DNA of 64,000 bases from the NCBI GenBank assembly GCA_041396985.1, contig JAWKXO010000002.1, positions 507,501 through 571,500 of the forward strand. The letters are read 5' to 3'. Both the position numbers and the translations under genes were made by a program. The number at the start of each line of letters is the position of its first letter. Positions within the stretch are counted from its first letter, which is position 1. Of this stretch, positions 43,819 through 51,879 are shown piece after piece. Source of the DNA: Emcibacteraceae bacterium (GTDB taxonomy: Bacteria; Pseudomonadota; Alphaproteobacteria; Sphingomonadales; Emcibacteraceae). The notes under the pieces were generated by a model, which ran no database searches, was not told the origin of the DNA, and was given only the letters and a program-made list of their open reading frames with translations.

Positions 43819-44658
43819 TTAAAAATCTTCATCAAAATCTTCGTCAAACAAATCATCTTCTTCACTGGTATCAAGATCACCATTGTTAATATCATAAAGT
43901 CTTAATTGACGATAACTGCTTCGATATGTGGCGTATAAATCTGTAGAAGATTTGCTTAAGTCGTCAAGGGTTTCAAGATTCTCTTCCCGGTAAATAAGAC
44001 CTCTGAGGGCCAGTCTGCCATACCGGACATATGTCCAATGTTTATGGGCAAGCCAGAAACTGACTGGATCATAAAAGAAATCAAGTACAAATCCTGAAAA
44101 ATCCCTGACATTGGAAGGCCCAAGAAACGGCAACATCAGAAAAGGCCCATCCGGAATTCCCCATACTGCAAATGTTTCTCCAAAATCTTCATCATGACCT
44201 TTAATGCCCCATCTTGATGCAGTATCAAAAACACCCAGTAATCCGAATGTGGAATTGATTAGAAAGCGGGATATTGATGTTCCCGCTCGCTTTGGCTCTG
44301 CCTGTAATACATCGTTTACAAAGGTTACTGGCTCTCGCCAGTTAACGACGAAATTTGCGATACCATTTCGTATATCCGGGGGACCCCATAAGCGATATAG
44401 CCTTGCCGTTGGTTCCAGAATTGTTTCATCAAAAAGTATATTAAAAGCAAAAATTTGCCTGTTCATTGGCTCAAGTGGATCATTGGCTTTTTCATAAGCC
44501 ATTAAAGCTTCCGGATTTGATTCTGGAGGCCTTTTTGCACAGGAAGTTGCAAACAGAAGAATAAGTGTAACCACAGTAAACTTTATGAACGGAAGTCCAA
44601 TCGATTTGCCGCCATTGTAATATTCAGGTCTTTTTCTTCTGTAAAGAATAGATTTCAT
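43819..44658 (-). CDS. mlaA: MlaA (VacJ) family outer-membrane lipoprotein
   Basis: This 279-residue lipoprotein belongs to the outer-membrane part of the Mla system, which removes misplaced phospholipids from the outer leaflet. The lipidated cysteine is Cys40 (FATSC), after an unusually long N-terminus. Family motifs follow: NDPLEPMNRQIFAFN, NWREPVTFVNDVLQ, RFLINSTFGLLGVFD, DFGETFAVWGIPDGPFLMLPFLGPS. The tail is very acidic (EEDDLFDEDFDEDF). No mlaBCDEF genes are in the window. Confidence 0.92.
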   Translation of the reverse strand: MKSILYRRKRPEYYNGGKSIGLPFIKFTVVTLILLFATSCAKRPPESNPEALMAYEKANDPLEPMNRQIFAFNILFDETILEPTARLYRLWGPPDIRNGIANFVVNWREPVTFVNDVLQAEPKRAGTSISRFLINSTFGLLGVFDTASRWGIKGHDEDFGETFAVWGIPDGPFLMLPFLGPSNVRDFSGFVLDFFYDPVSFWLAHKHWTYVRYGRLALRGLIYREENLETLDDLSKSSTDLYATYRSSYRQLRLYDINNGDLDTSEEDDLFDEDFDEDF

Positions 44659-44808
44659 AATCGATTTATAGCTATTTTTAGTGAATATTTTATGAATACA
44701 AAAACAGAGACTATTAGAGTCTGTTATAGAATATTCAATGCAATTAGCAACTATAAATCGGAATGTAAAAAAGCATATTTCAACTTGAAGATATGTTTCT
44801 GGCAGTAA

Positions 44809-45345
44809 TTATTTACCTGTAGATCTTACCTCTGCAATTTTTATGTTATGCTCTAATATCTTTTTAATTCGCGGTATGTCTGAAGCTCTGCTGAAAGCAC
44901 TTTTGTAGTCTGCTAGTGCCTGCTCAAAATTTTCAGTTTTATAATTTAATGATCCACGGCTGTTATAGGCCTGCCATCGTTTGGGGGATTGCTGAATGGC
45001 TTCATTGCAGGCGTCCATAGCTTTCTCATATTCCTTATTTGCTGTTAGGCTGACGCAAAGGGCATTATAGGCATCATATCTGTAATTTGATTTTTCCCCG
45101 GCTCTTTCACTCTGAGCGAGACTAGTAACAAGTTTAGTTGCTTCCCGGACAGCCCCGCTTGTGTCTCCTTCATTAATTAAATTTCTAATGGCATTTATGG
45201 TATCATCACTAGCGAAGTCTATTCTTGCTCCGACGACAGCACCTGTCCAGGGTTCATAATTCTGAGCTTTAACCGCAGATGAAATGGAAAGAAGAAAAAA
45301 TAGAAAAGGGGTAGTAAGAAATATATGGCTATATAATTTGAACAT
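44809..45345 (-). CDS. Exported TPR protein, paralogue A
   Basis: This 178-residue protein has a signal peptide (FFLLSISSAVKA-QNY), then an EPWTGAVVGARIDFASDDTI motif and tetratricopeptide-like repeats: YRYDAYNALCVSLTANKEYEKAMDACNEAI and WQAYNSRGSLNYKTENFEQALADY. The ending EHNIKIAEV matches the paralogue at 45451-45999. Two conserved cysteines sit in NALC and DACN. Function unknown; a protein-binding role in the periplasm is likely. Confidence 0.75.
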   Translation of the reverse strand: MFKLYSHIFLTTPFLFFLLSISSAVKAQNYEPWTGAVVGARIDFASDDTINAIRNLINEGDTSGAVREATKLVTSLAQSERAGEKSNYRYDAYNALCVSLTANKEYEKAMDACNEAIQQSPKRWQAYNSRGSLNYKTENFEQALADYKSAFSRASDIPRIKKILEHNIKIAEVRSTGK

Positions 45346-45380
45346 TGTAAGATCAATGCACCTTTCTGGCTGTGATAAAT

Positions 45381-45441
45381 ATAGAGTCCGGCAATATTTA
45401 AGCTCTATGGCACAACAAGCTAAAATGAAGCTTGTTGCGCC
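45381..45441 (-). repeat. Two consecutive hairpins between the TPR paralogues
   Basis: GGCACAACAAGCT (45409-45421) pairs with AGCTTGTTGCGCC (45429-45441) with one mismatch and a 7-base loop. Beside it, ATAGAG (45381-45386) mirrors CTCTAT (45403-45408). They lie just after the stop of paralogue B on the transcribed strand. No T tract follows, so this is an attenuator, processing site or weak terminator rather than a standard terminator. Confidence 0.5.
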
Positions 45442-45450
45442 AATGATATA

Positions 45451-45999
45451 TTAATTTTTTGATTGGGCAAGACTGATGTTATGCTCCAGAATTTCTGAAA
45501 TATTGTTTATTTTTGGGGCATGTTCCAACGCAAGCCGGTAATCTTTCTCAGCCTCAGCAAAATTCCCTGACCTGAAATTAAGAGATCCTCGACTGTTGTA
45601 GGCAAACCAGCGGGCAGGAGCTTCTGCTATAGCAGTGTTGCAGGCTTCCATTGCCTCATCATATTTTTTTTGTGCTGTTAGACCAAGACACAAGGCGTTA
45701 TATGCATCATATTTATATTGGGATGTTTTGCCAGAACGCTCAAAGTTTTCCAGTGAAGAAATATACTTCTTTGCATTATTTACTGCACCTACATAATCCT
45801 GATTGTTCAGCATCCTGCGAATTGCGGACATTTCGTCAGTAGTAGCAAGGTTGATATTGTCACCTGGTATTGTCCCTACCCATGGTTCTGTTGCTCCCTG
45901 TGCATTTGATAGTGAAGGTAATATAGTCAGTCCAGCAACCAGCAGAAAGCCGGCTAAAACTTTTTTGGTTTTTAATAGTTCTTTCAGATTATTACGCAT
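45451..45999 (-). CDS. Exported TPR protein, paralogue B
   Basis: This 182-residue protein has a signal peptide (FLLVAGLTILPSLSNA-QGA), the motif TEPWVGTIPGDNINLATTDEM, and repeats YKYDAYNALCLGLTAQKKYDEAMEACNTAI and WFAYNSRGSLNFRSGNFAEAEKDY. It is the upstream twin of the 44809-45345 gene. The ATG at 45999 has AAAGGA six bases away; longer starts have none. The role is unknown. Confidence 0.75.
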   Translation of the reverse strand: MRNNLKELLKTKKVLAGFLLVAGLTILPSLSNAQGATEPWVGTIPGDNINLATTDEMSAIRRMLNNQDYVGAVNNAKKYISSLENFERSGKTSQYKYDAYNALCLGLTAQKKYDEAMEACNTAIAEAPARWFAYNSRGSLNFRSGNFAEAEKDYRLALEHAPKINNISEILEHNISLAQSKN

Positions 46000-46166
46000 A
46001 TTCATTCCTTTTAAAATTCTCTGAATTTCGCCAGTAGAATAATCTTTATCGTCTAAGGCAAAATTGTTTGGTTTGCTCCGTTCCATATACATATTATTTG
46101 GGTATTCTCTGAAAAAAGTCAAATCACATTGGAATATGAATTGATCACATTAATGTTATTTACATT

Positions 46167-46186
46167 ATATAAATATATCTTTATAT
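46167..46186. promoter_or_regulatory. Near-perfect palindrome, probable SahR operator
   Basis: ATATAAATATATCTTTATAT is a 20-base sequence palindromic except at one central pair. It lies 22 bases before the regulator gene that heads the metF-metH operon. It resembles, from memory, the ATAAAG-ATATC-type palindromes described for SahR in Proteobacteria. Autoregulation is likely. Confidence 0.55.
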
Positions 46187-46208
46187 ATTTCTTTATAAGG
46201 ATAGGTGC

Positions 46209-47171
46209 ATGGAGAACCGGAATATGGAACTTGGCCTGGATGATTTACTTGTTGCTTTAAAGGCTGCAGGTGAGGAAACGCGTCTACGCATACTCGCGCT
46301 TTTTAGGACAGGAGAACTGACCGTTACAGAATTAGTTTCTGTGCTGAGACAAAGTCAACCAAGAATTTCCAGGCATTTAAGATTGTTATGTGAAGCTGGA
46401 CTTCTGGAACGGCACCGTGAAGGAACCTGGATATTTTACCGTTTGGCTGATGGTGGTGCCAAAGCTACGTTGGCAAAATCACTTCTCGATTATATTCCCT
46501 ATTCTGATCAAATATTGCAACATGATCAGGAAAGACTGGCAGAGGTTAAAAAAGAGAGAGATAAAAAGGCTGCAAAATATTTCCGGGAAAATGCGGCAAA
46601 CTGGGATAAAATAAGATCTCTATATGTGCCGGAAAAACAGGTTGAAGAATATCTTCTGAAAATATCTGCCGATATGGAAATTAATGACTTGCTTGATGTG
46701 GGGACAGGCACAGGGCGGATGCTTGAACTCTTTGCCGGACGGGCGGCTCATGGGACAGGCATTGATCTTAGCCGTGACATGCTTGCCATTGCCAGATCGC
46801 ACCTGGAAAATAAGGCCATAAGCCATATGCAGGTTCGCCAGGGGGATATGTATGATCTAGCATTAAAGGATGAATGTATGGATTTGGTGCTTTTTCATCA
46901 GGTTCTGCATTTTGCCGATGATCCGTTAGCGGCCATTAAGGAGACCAGCCGAATTCTTCGCTCCGGAGGTCATGTAATCATTATCGATTTTCTTCCTCAT
47001 AAACTGGAAAAATTAAGGGAGGAGTATGCGCACAGACGTTTAGGCTTTTCTAATAAGGAAGTAACCGACTGGTGCAAAATGACTGGTCTTCAGATTACGT
47101 CTATGGAGATCATGCGGGGCAGTGAGCTTGATATTGCGATTTGGGTAGCCACAAAGAATAATAAATCATGA
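46209..47171 (+). CDS. ArsR-type regulator fused to a methyltransferase domain, SahR-like
   Basis: This 320-residue protein joins an N-terminal ArsR winged helix (about 12-85, with ELTVTELVSVLRQSQPRISRHLRLLCEAGLLERHREG) to a class I methyltransferase domain (about 155-260, motif I LLDVGTGTGRMLELF and then GIDLSRDML). SahR regulators have this layout and sense S-adenosylhomocysteine to control the methionine cycle. Here the gene overlaps metF (ATGA), and a palindrome sits upstream. No metal-binding cysteine pair typical of ArsR/SmtB sensors is seen. A metabolite sensor is therefore more likely than a metal sensor. Confidence 0.85.
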   Translation: MENRNMELGLDDLLVALKAAGEETRLRILALFRTGELTVTELVSVLRQSQPRISRHLRLLCEAGLLERHREGTWIFYRLADGGAKATLAKSLLDYIPYSDQILQHDQERLAEVKKERDKKAAKYFRENAANWDKIRSLYVPEKQVEEYLLKISADMEINDLLDVGTGTGRMLELFAGRAAHGTGIDLSRDMLAIARSHLENKAISHMQVRQGDMYDLALKDECMDLVLFHQVLHFADDPLAAIKETSRILRSGGHVIIIDFLPHKLEKLREEYAHRRLGFSNKEVTDWCKMTGLQITSMEIMRGSELDIAIWVATKNNKS

Positions 47172-48097
47172 AGTTAAAAAGTATGAATAATAAAAATACC
47201 AAGGACTATTTACTGCCTAGCCTGTTTGCCGAACGTGCACAGGGTATAGAGGTTTCTTTTGAATTTTTCCCGCCTAAGACGGAGCAAATGGAAGAAACAC
47301 TCTGGCAAAGTATCAGAAAACTCGAAAATTTAAATCCGTCCATGGTTTCGGTAACATACGGAGCCGGCGGAAGTACGCGTGAGAGAACCCATAAGACGGT
47401 TTCCCGTATTTTAAAGGAAACAGCACTAACGCCCGCCGCGCATCTGACATGTGTTGGGGCTACTAAGGGCGAAGTCGATGATGTTGCCCGTGCCTATTGG
47501 GACGAAGGGGTACGCCATATTGTCGCCCTGCGCGGCGATATGCCAACAATAGGTCAGCCTTACAAACCCCATGCGCTAGGATATGAGAATGCGGCTGACT
47601 TGGTTAAGGGCTTAAAGAAAATAGCAGATTTTGATATTTCGGTTGCGGCCTATCCTGAAAAACACCCGGATAGTGCAGATGTTGATGCGGATATTGACAA
47701 TCTGAAAAGAAAAATAGATGCCGGGGCAAACCGCGCCATTACCCAATATTTCTTTGATGTGGATATTTATTTTCGCTTTATGGATAAGGTCCTTGCCGCG
47801 GGCATTGATGTCCCGATTGTCCCGGGGATTATGCCGGTCACAAATTTTAATATGGCAAAAAACTTTTCAGAACGTTGTGGAACGTCTGTGCCGGCATGGC
47901 TTGAAAATCTTTTTTCCGGCCTTGACGATACACCCGACATCAGGCGGCATGTGGCGTCCATGATCACGGCTGAACAATGTCTTAAACTTTATAGGGGTGG
48001 CGTTAAGAACTATCATTTTTATACACTGAACCGCGCGGAACTTACATTTACCATCTGCCACATTCTAGGCATCAGACCAGAGGGAGAACCATCATGA
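47168..48097 (+). CDS. metF: 5,10-methylenetetrahydrofolate reductase
   Basis: This 309-residue flavoprotein makes 5-methyltetrahydrofolate for methionine synthase. It has VSFEFFPPKTEQMEETLW near residue 30, SVTYGAGGSTRERT near 60, HLTCVGATKGEV near 98, and RHIVALRGDMP near 117, then ITQYFFDVDIYFRF and VPGIMPVTNF. It overlaps the regulator upstream and metH part 1 downstream by four bases each, giving a tightly coupled methionine operon. Confidence 0.96.
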   Translation: MKLKSMNNKNTKDYLLPSLFAERAQGIEVSFEFFPPKTEQMEETLWQSIRKLENLNPSMVSVTYGAGGSTRERTHKTVSRILKETALTPAAHLTCVGATKGEVDDVARAYWDEGVRHIVALRGDMPTIGQPYKPHALGYENAADLVKGLKKIADFDISVAAYPEKHPDSADVDADIDNLKRKIDAGANRAITQYFFDVDIYFRFMDKVLAAGIDVPIVPGIMPVTNFNMAKNFSERCGTSVPAWLENLFSGLDDTPDIRRHVASMITAEQCLKLYRGGVKNYHFYTLNRAELTFTICHILGIRPEGEPS

Positions 48098-49149
48098 CCG
48101 ATAGAACAGCCCTTTTGAAGCGGGCTTTGGCTTCACGCATACTTGTGCTCGATGGTGCGATGGGAACAATGATCCAGTCTTTTAAACTTGGCGAAGAAGA
48201 TTTTCGTGGAGAGCTTTTTAAATCAAAAACCAAAGATATAAAGGGTAATAATGATATTCTTGCCATGACCAAACCGGATTTGATTTATGGTATCCATAAA
48301 AAATTTCTGGAAGCCGGGGCAGACATTATTGAAACCAACAGCTTTAACGCCACCAGCATTTCACAGGCCGATTATGATATGGAAGATGTCATATGCGACC
48401 TTAATGTTGCCTGCGCAAAAGTGGCGCGTAAAGCGGCTGATGAATTTACAGCAAAAACACCAGATAAGCCCCGGTTTGTTGCCGGGGTGCTTGGCCCCAC
48501 CAGTCGTACGGCTTCACTCTCTCCGGATGTTAATGACCCGGCCTTTCGGAATGTCAGTTTTGATGAACTTGTCGAAAGTTATAAGGAAGCCACAAGGGGG
48601 CTTATTGATGGCGGGGTTGATATCATTTTGATTGAAACCATTTTTGACACGTTAAATGCCAAAGCGGCAATTTTCGCAGTTCAGTCGGTTTATGAGGAAA
48701 AAAATGTGGACCTGCCGATCATGATATCCGGTACAATTACCGACGCATCAGGCAGGACACTGTCAGGACAAACGGCTGAGGCGTTCTGGTATAGTATTCG
48801 CCACGCCAACCCGATCAGTGTAGGCTTTAACTGTGCCCTCGGTGCCAAAGAACTGAGACGTCATGTGGTGGCACTATCAAAAGTTGCCGAAACAGCGGTA
48901 TCCGCCCATCCCAATGCGGGACTTCCCAACGAAATGGGTGAATATGATGAAAGTCCGGAAGAAATGAAAGCTCAGTTAAAGGAATGGGCCGAAAGCGGCT
49001 ATCTTAATATTGTCGGCGGATGCTGCGGAACGCGCCCTGACCATATTAAAGCGATTGCTGCCGGGGTGGCCGGAATTAAGCCGCGCAAAATTCCCCATTT
49101 TGAGCCCCATATGCGCCTTAGTGGCCTTGAACCCTTTAAGGTAATATAA
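48094..49149 (+). CDS. metH: Methionine synthase, homocysteine-binding part
   Basis: This 351-residue protein corresponds to the first module of cobalamin-dependent methionine synthase. It has the barrel start LVLDGAMGTMIQSFKLGEEDFRG, VGFNCALGAKELR with the first zinc cysteine, and GGCCGTRPDHIKAIA with the other two. The remaining MetH domains are on the next gene, starting two bases later. Split MetH is a known alphaproteobacterial arrangement, so this is not a frameshift: both ends look natural. Confidence 0.93.
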   Translation: MTDRTALLKRALASRILVLDGAMGTMIQSFKLGEEDFRGELFKSKTKDIKGNNDILAMTKPDLIYGIHKKFLEAGADIIETNSFNATSISQADYDMEDVICDLNVACAKVARKAADEFTAKTPDKPRFVAGVLGPTSRTASLSPDVNDPAFRNVSFDELVESYKEATRGLIDGGVDIILIETIFDTLNAKAAIFAVQSVYEEKNVDLPIMISGTITDASGRTLSGQTAEAFWYSIRHANPISVGFNCALGAKELRRHVVALSKVAETAVSAHPNAGLPNEMGEYDESPEEMKAQLKEWAESGYLNIVGGCCGTRPDHIKAIAAGVAGIKPRKIPHFEPHMRLSGLEPFKVI

Positions 49150-49150
49150 A

Positions 49151-51799
49151 ATGACAAAAAGACAGGGTATTTTTATCAATATTGGTGAGCGGACCAATGT
49201 CACCGGATCAGCAAAATTTAAAAAACTTATTTTAAATGGCGAGTTTGATGCAGCTCTTGAAGTGGCACTGCAACAGGTAGAGGCAGGCGCCCAGATCATT
49301 GATGTCAATATGGATGAAGCCATGCTTGATTCAGAAGCGGCCATGGTCAAATTCCTAAATCTGATCGCTTCAGAGCCTGAAATTTCACGGGTGCCGATCA
49401 TGATTGACAGCTCAAAATGGTCAGTTATCGAAGCGGGCCTTAAATGCGTGCAGGGCAAGGCAATCGTCAACAGTATCTCGCTTAAGGAAGGTGAAGATAT
49501 ATTTATCAGTCAGGCAAAGCTGATAAAGCGTTACGGCGCGGCAACCGTCGTTATGGCCTTTGATGAAAAAGGGCAGGCAGATACGCTGGACCGGAAATAT
49601 GAAATATGTGAACGATCCTATAAAATTCTGACTGAAAAGGTTGGCTTCCCGCCGGAAGATATCATTTTTGATCCCAATATATTTGCTGTGGCAACCGGTA
49701 TTGAGGACCATAATAATTACGGGGTCGATTTCATAGAAGCGACCCGCAAAATTACAGATAACCTGCCTTACTGTCATGTTTCCGGCGGCGTTAGTAATGT
49801 GTCATTCTCTTTCCGGGGTAACAATCCGGTACGAGAGGCAATGCACAGTGTCTTTCTGTATCATGCCATTCAGGCAGGGATGGATATGGGGATCGTCAAT
49901 GCCGGTATGATGACTGTTTATTCTGAAATTCCGGATGAGCTAAGGGAGAGGGTTGAAGACGTTATCCTTAACCGCCGCAGTGATGCAACAGACCGACTAC
50001 TTGAAATCGCCGAAAAATATAAAGGTGAGGCAGGAGAAGAAAAGAAAGAAGACCTTGAATGGCGGAAGGGAACCGCAGAGGAAAGGCTCTCCCATGCACT
50101 GGTTAAAGGAATTACCGCTTTTATTGAAGCGGATACCGAAGAGGCCAGACAAAAATTTGACCGACCGCTTGAAGTGATCGAAGGACCGCTGATGGCGGGA
50201 ATGAATATTGTCGGTGACCTGTTTGGCTCAGGACAGATGTTTTTGCCGCAGGTGGTAAAATCGGCACGGGTCATGAAGCAGGCGGTTGCTTATCTGCTGC
50301 CTTTTATTGAAGCAGAGAAGGTGGAGGGTGAGGCATCATCATCCAATGGTAAAATCTTAATGGCAACCGTGAAAGGCGATGTTCATGATATTGGCAAAAA
50401 TATTGTGGGCGTTGTCCTCCAATGCAATAATTATGAAGTGATTGACATGGGTGTCATGGTGCCATGTGAAGATATTCTGCAAAAAGCCAAAGATGAGAAT
50501 GTCGATATGATTGGTCTTTCCGGTCTTATTACCCCATCATTAGAAGAAATGTGCACAGTCGCCGCTGAAATGGAACGGCTGGATATGAAGCTGCCGCTTT
50601 TGATCGGCGGGGCGACGACATCAAAAGTTCACACGGCTGTCAAAATTGCTCCGAATTACAGCGGACCACTTGTTTATGTGCTGGATGCATCGCGGGCGGT
50701 TGGGGTTGCCGGAAGTCTTCTGAATGAAACGACGAAAGATAAATTCAGTGCTGAAGTGGCTAAAGACTATCTTGATATGCGTATCAAATATGAAAATCGG
50801 GACAAGTCGGATAACCAGGTCACGATTGCTGAGGCACGCGAAAACCATTTTAAAATTGACTGGAACGGATATGTCCCGGAAAAGCCGAGTTTTACGGGCC
50901 TTAAAACCTTTGAAGATTATGATCTTTCCGATCTGGTCAATACCATTGACTGGACGCCGTTCTTCCGCACCTGGGAGCTGGCGGGAACATATCCTCAAAT
51001 TTTAACGGATGAAGTTGTCGGGAAAAGTGCCTCTGACCTGTTTAAAGATGCGCAAGCCATGCTGCAGAAGATCGTTGATGAAAAATGGCTTAAAGCCAAG
51101 GCCGTCATTGGCTTCTGGCCGGCAAATGCGGTTGGGGATGATGTGGAGCTTTATACTGACGATGAACGATCAGAAACAATAGAAACCATCCATTTCCTGC
51201 GTCAGCAAATGAAAAAAAGAAGTGGCAAGGCCAATATGTGCCTTGCTGATTTTATTGCCCCGAAAGAAACAGGCATTCATGATTATATGGGTGGCTTTGC
51301 CTTGACAGCGGGCATCGGTATAGAAGAAAAACTAGCGCTCTTTAAGGGAACCCATGACGATTATAATGATATCTTACTTAAGGCACTTGCTGACCGTTTG
51401 GCAGAATCCTTTGCAGAGCATATGCACCTATGTGTCCGGAAAGAATTCTGGGGTTATGCCCGGAACGAGAATTTTGATAATCAGGATCTGATTAAAGAAC
51501 GATTTCGTGGCATAAGACCGGCCCCCGGTTATCCGGCCTGTCCTGATCATACTGAAAAACCGGCACTATTTTCATTGCTGAATGCAAGGCAGAATGCCGG
51601 TATTGAACTGACGGACAGTATGGCTATGTTACCGGCCTCTTCGGTCAGTGGCTATTATATGGCGCATCCTGAAAGTCAGTTTTTTGGTATCGGAAAAATT
51701 TCCAAAGACCAGGTCGAGGATTATGCAAAAAGAAAAGACATGGATCTGGCCACTATGGAAAGATGGCTGGCCCCAAATCTTGCTTATGCGCGAAAATAG
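49151..51799 (+). CDS. metH: Methionine synthase, folate-, cobalamin- and AdoMet-binding part
   Basis: This 882-residue protein carries the pterin-binding barrel (GERTNVTGSAKFKKLI, about 1-300), the cobalamin cap (about 310-400), the Rossmann cobalamin domain with the D-x-H-x2-G motif (KGDVHDIGKNIVGVV, about 415), and the C-terminal reactivation domain with RGIRPAPGYPACPDHTEK. With the upstream homocysteine module it makes a complete MetH. It transfers methyl groups from methyltetrahydrofolate to homocysteine through cobalamin. Confidence 0.95.
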   Translation: MTKRQGIFINIGERTNVTGSAKFKKLILNGEFDAALEVALQQVEAGAQIIDVNMDEAMLDSEAAMVKFLNLIASEPEISRVPIMIDSSKWSVIEAGLKCVQGKAIVNSISLKEGEDIFISQAKLIKRYGAATVVMAFDEKGQADTLDRKYEICERSYKILTEKVGFPPEDIIFDPNIFAVATGIEDHNNYGVDFIEATRKITDNLPYCHVSGGVSNVSFSFRGNNPVREAMHSVFLYHAIQAGMDMGIVNAGMMTVYSEIPDELRERVEDVILNRRSDATDRLLEIAEKYKGEAGEEKKEDLEWRKGTAEERLSHALVKGITAFIEADTEEARQKFDRPLEVIEGPLMAGMNIVGDLFGSGQMFLPQVVKSARVMKQAVAYLLPFIEAEKVEGEASSSNGKILMATVKGDVHDIGKNIVGVVLQCNNYEVIDMGVMVPCEDILQKAKDENVDMIGLSGLITPSLEEMCTVAAEMERLDMKLPLLIGGATTSKVHTAVKIAPNYSGPLVYVLDASRAVGVAGSLLNETTKDKFSAEVAKDYLDMRIKYENRDKSDNQVTIAEARENHFKIDWNGYVPEKPSFTGLKTFEDYDLSDLVNTIDWTPFFRTWELAGTYPQILTDEVVGKSASDLFKDAQAMLQKIVDEKWLKAKAVIGFWPANAVGDDVELYTDDERSETIETIHFLRQQMKKRSGKANMCLADFIAPKETGIHDYMGGFALTAGIGIEEKLALFKGTHDDYNDILLKALADRLAESFAEHMHLCVRKEFWGYARNENFDNQDLIKERFRGIRPAPGYPACPDHTEKPALFSLLNARQNAGIELTDSMAMLPASSVSGYYMAHPESQFFGIGKISKDQVEDYAKRKDMDLATMERWLAPNLAYARK

Positions 51800-51879
51800 T
51801 CAATAGGCTTGCGAAGTTCCTTTTTATTCTATAAAATGCTACTCATCAGTAACATAATGCGGATTAGAGGGGTAATTAG

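Noticed and set aside
46000..46208. SAM or cobalamin riboswitch upstream of the methionine operon
   Set aside because: No recognisable conserved core is present, and the regulator with its palindrome explains control.
48094..51799. Frameshift in metH
   Set aside because: Each part has its own start, and the break is at the domain boundary known for split MetH.
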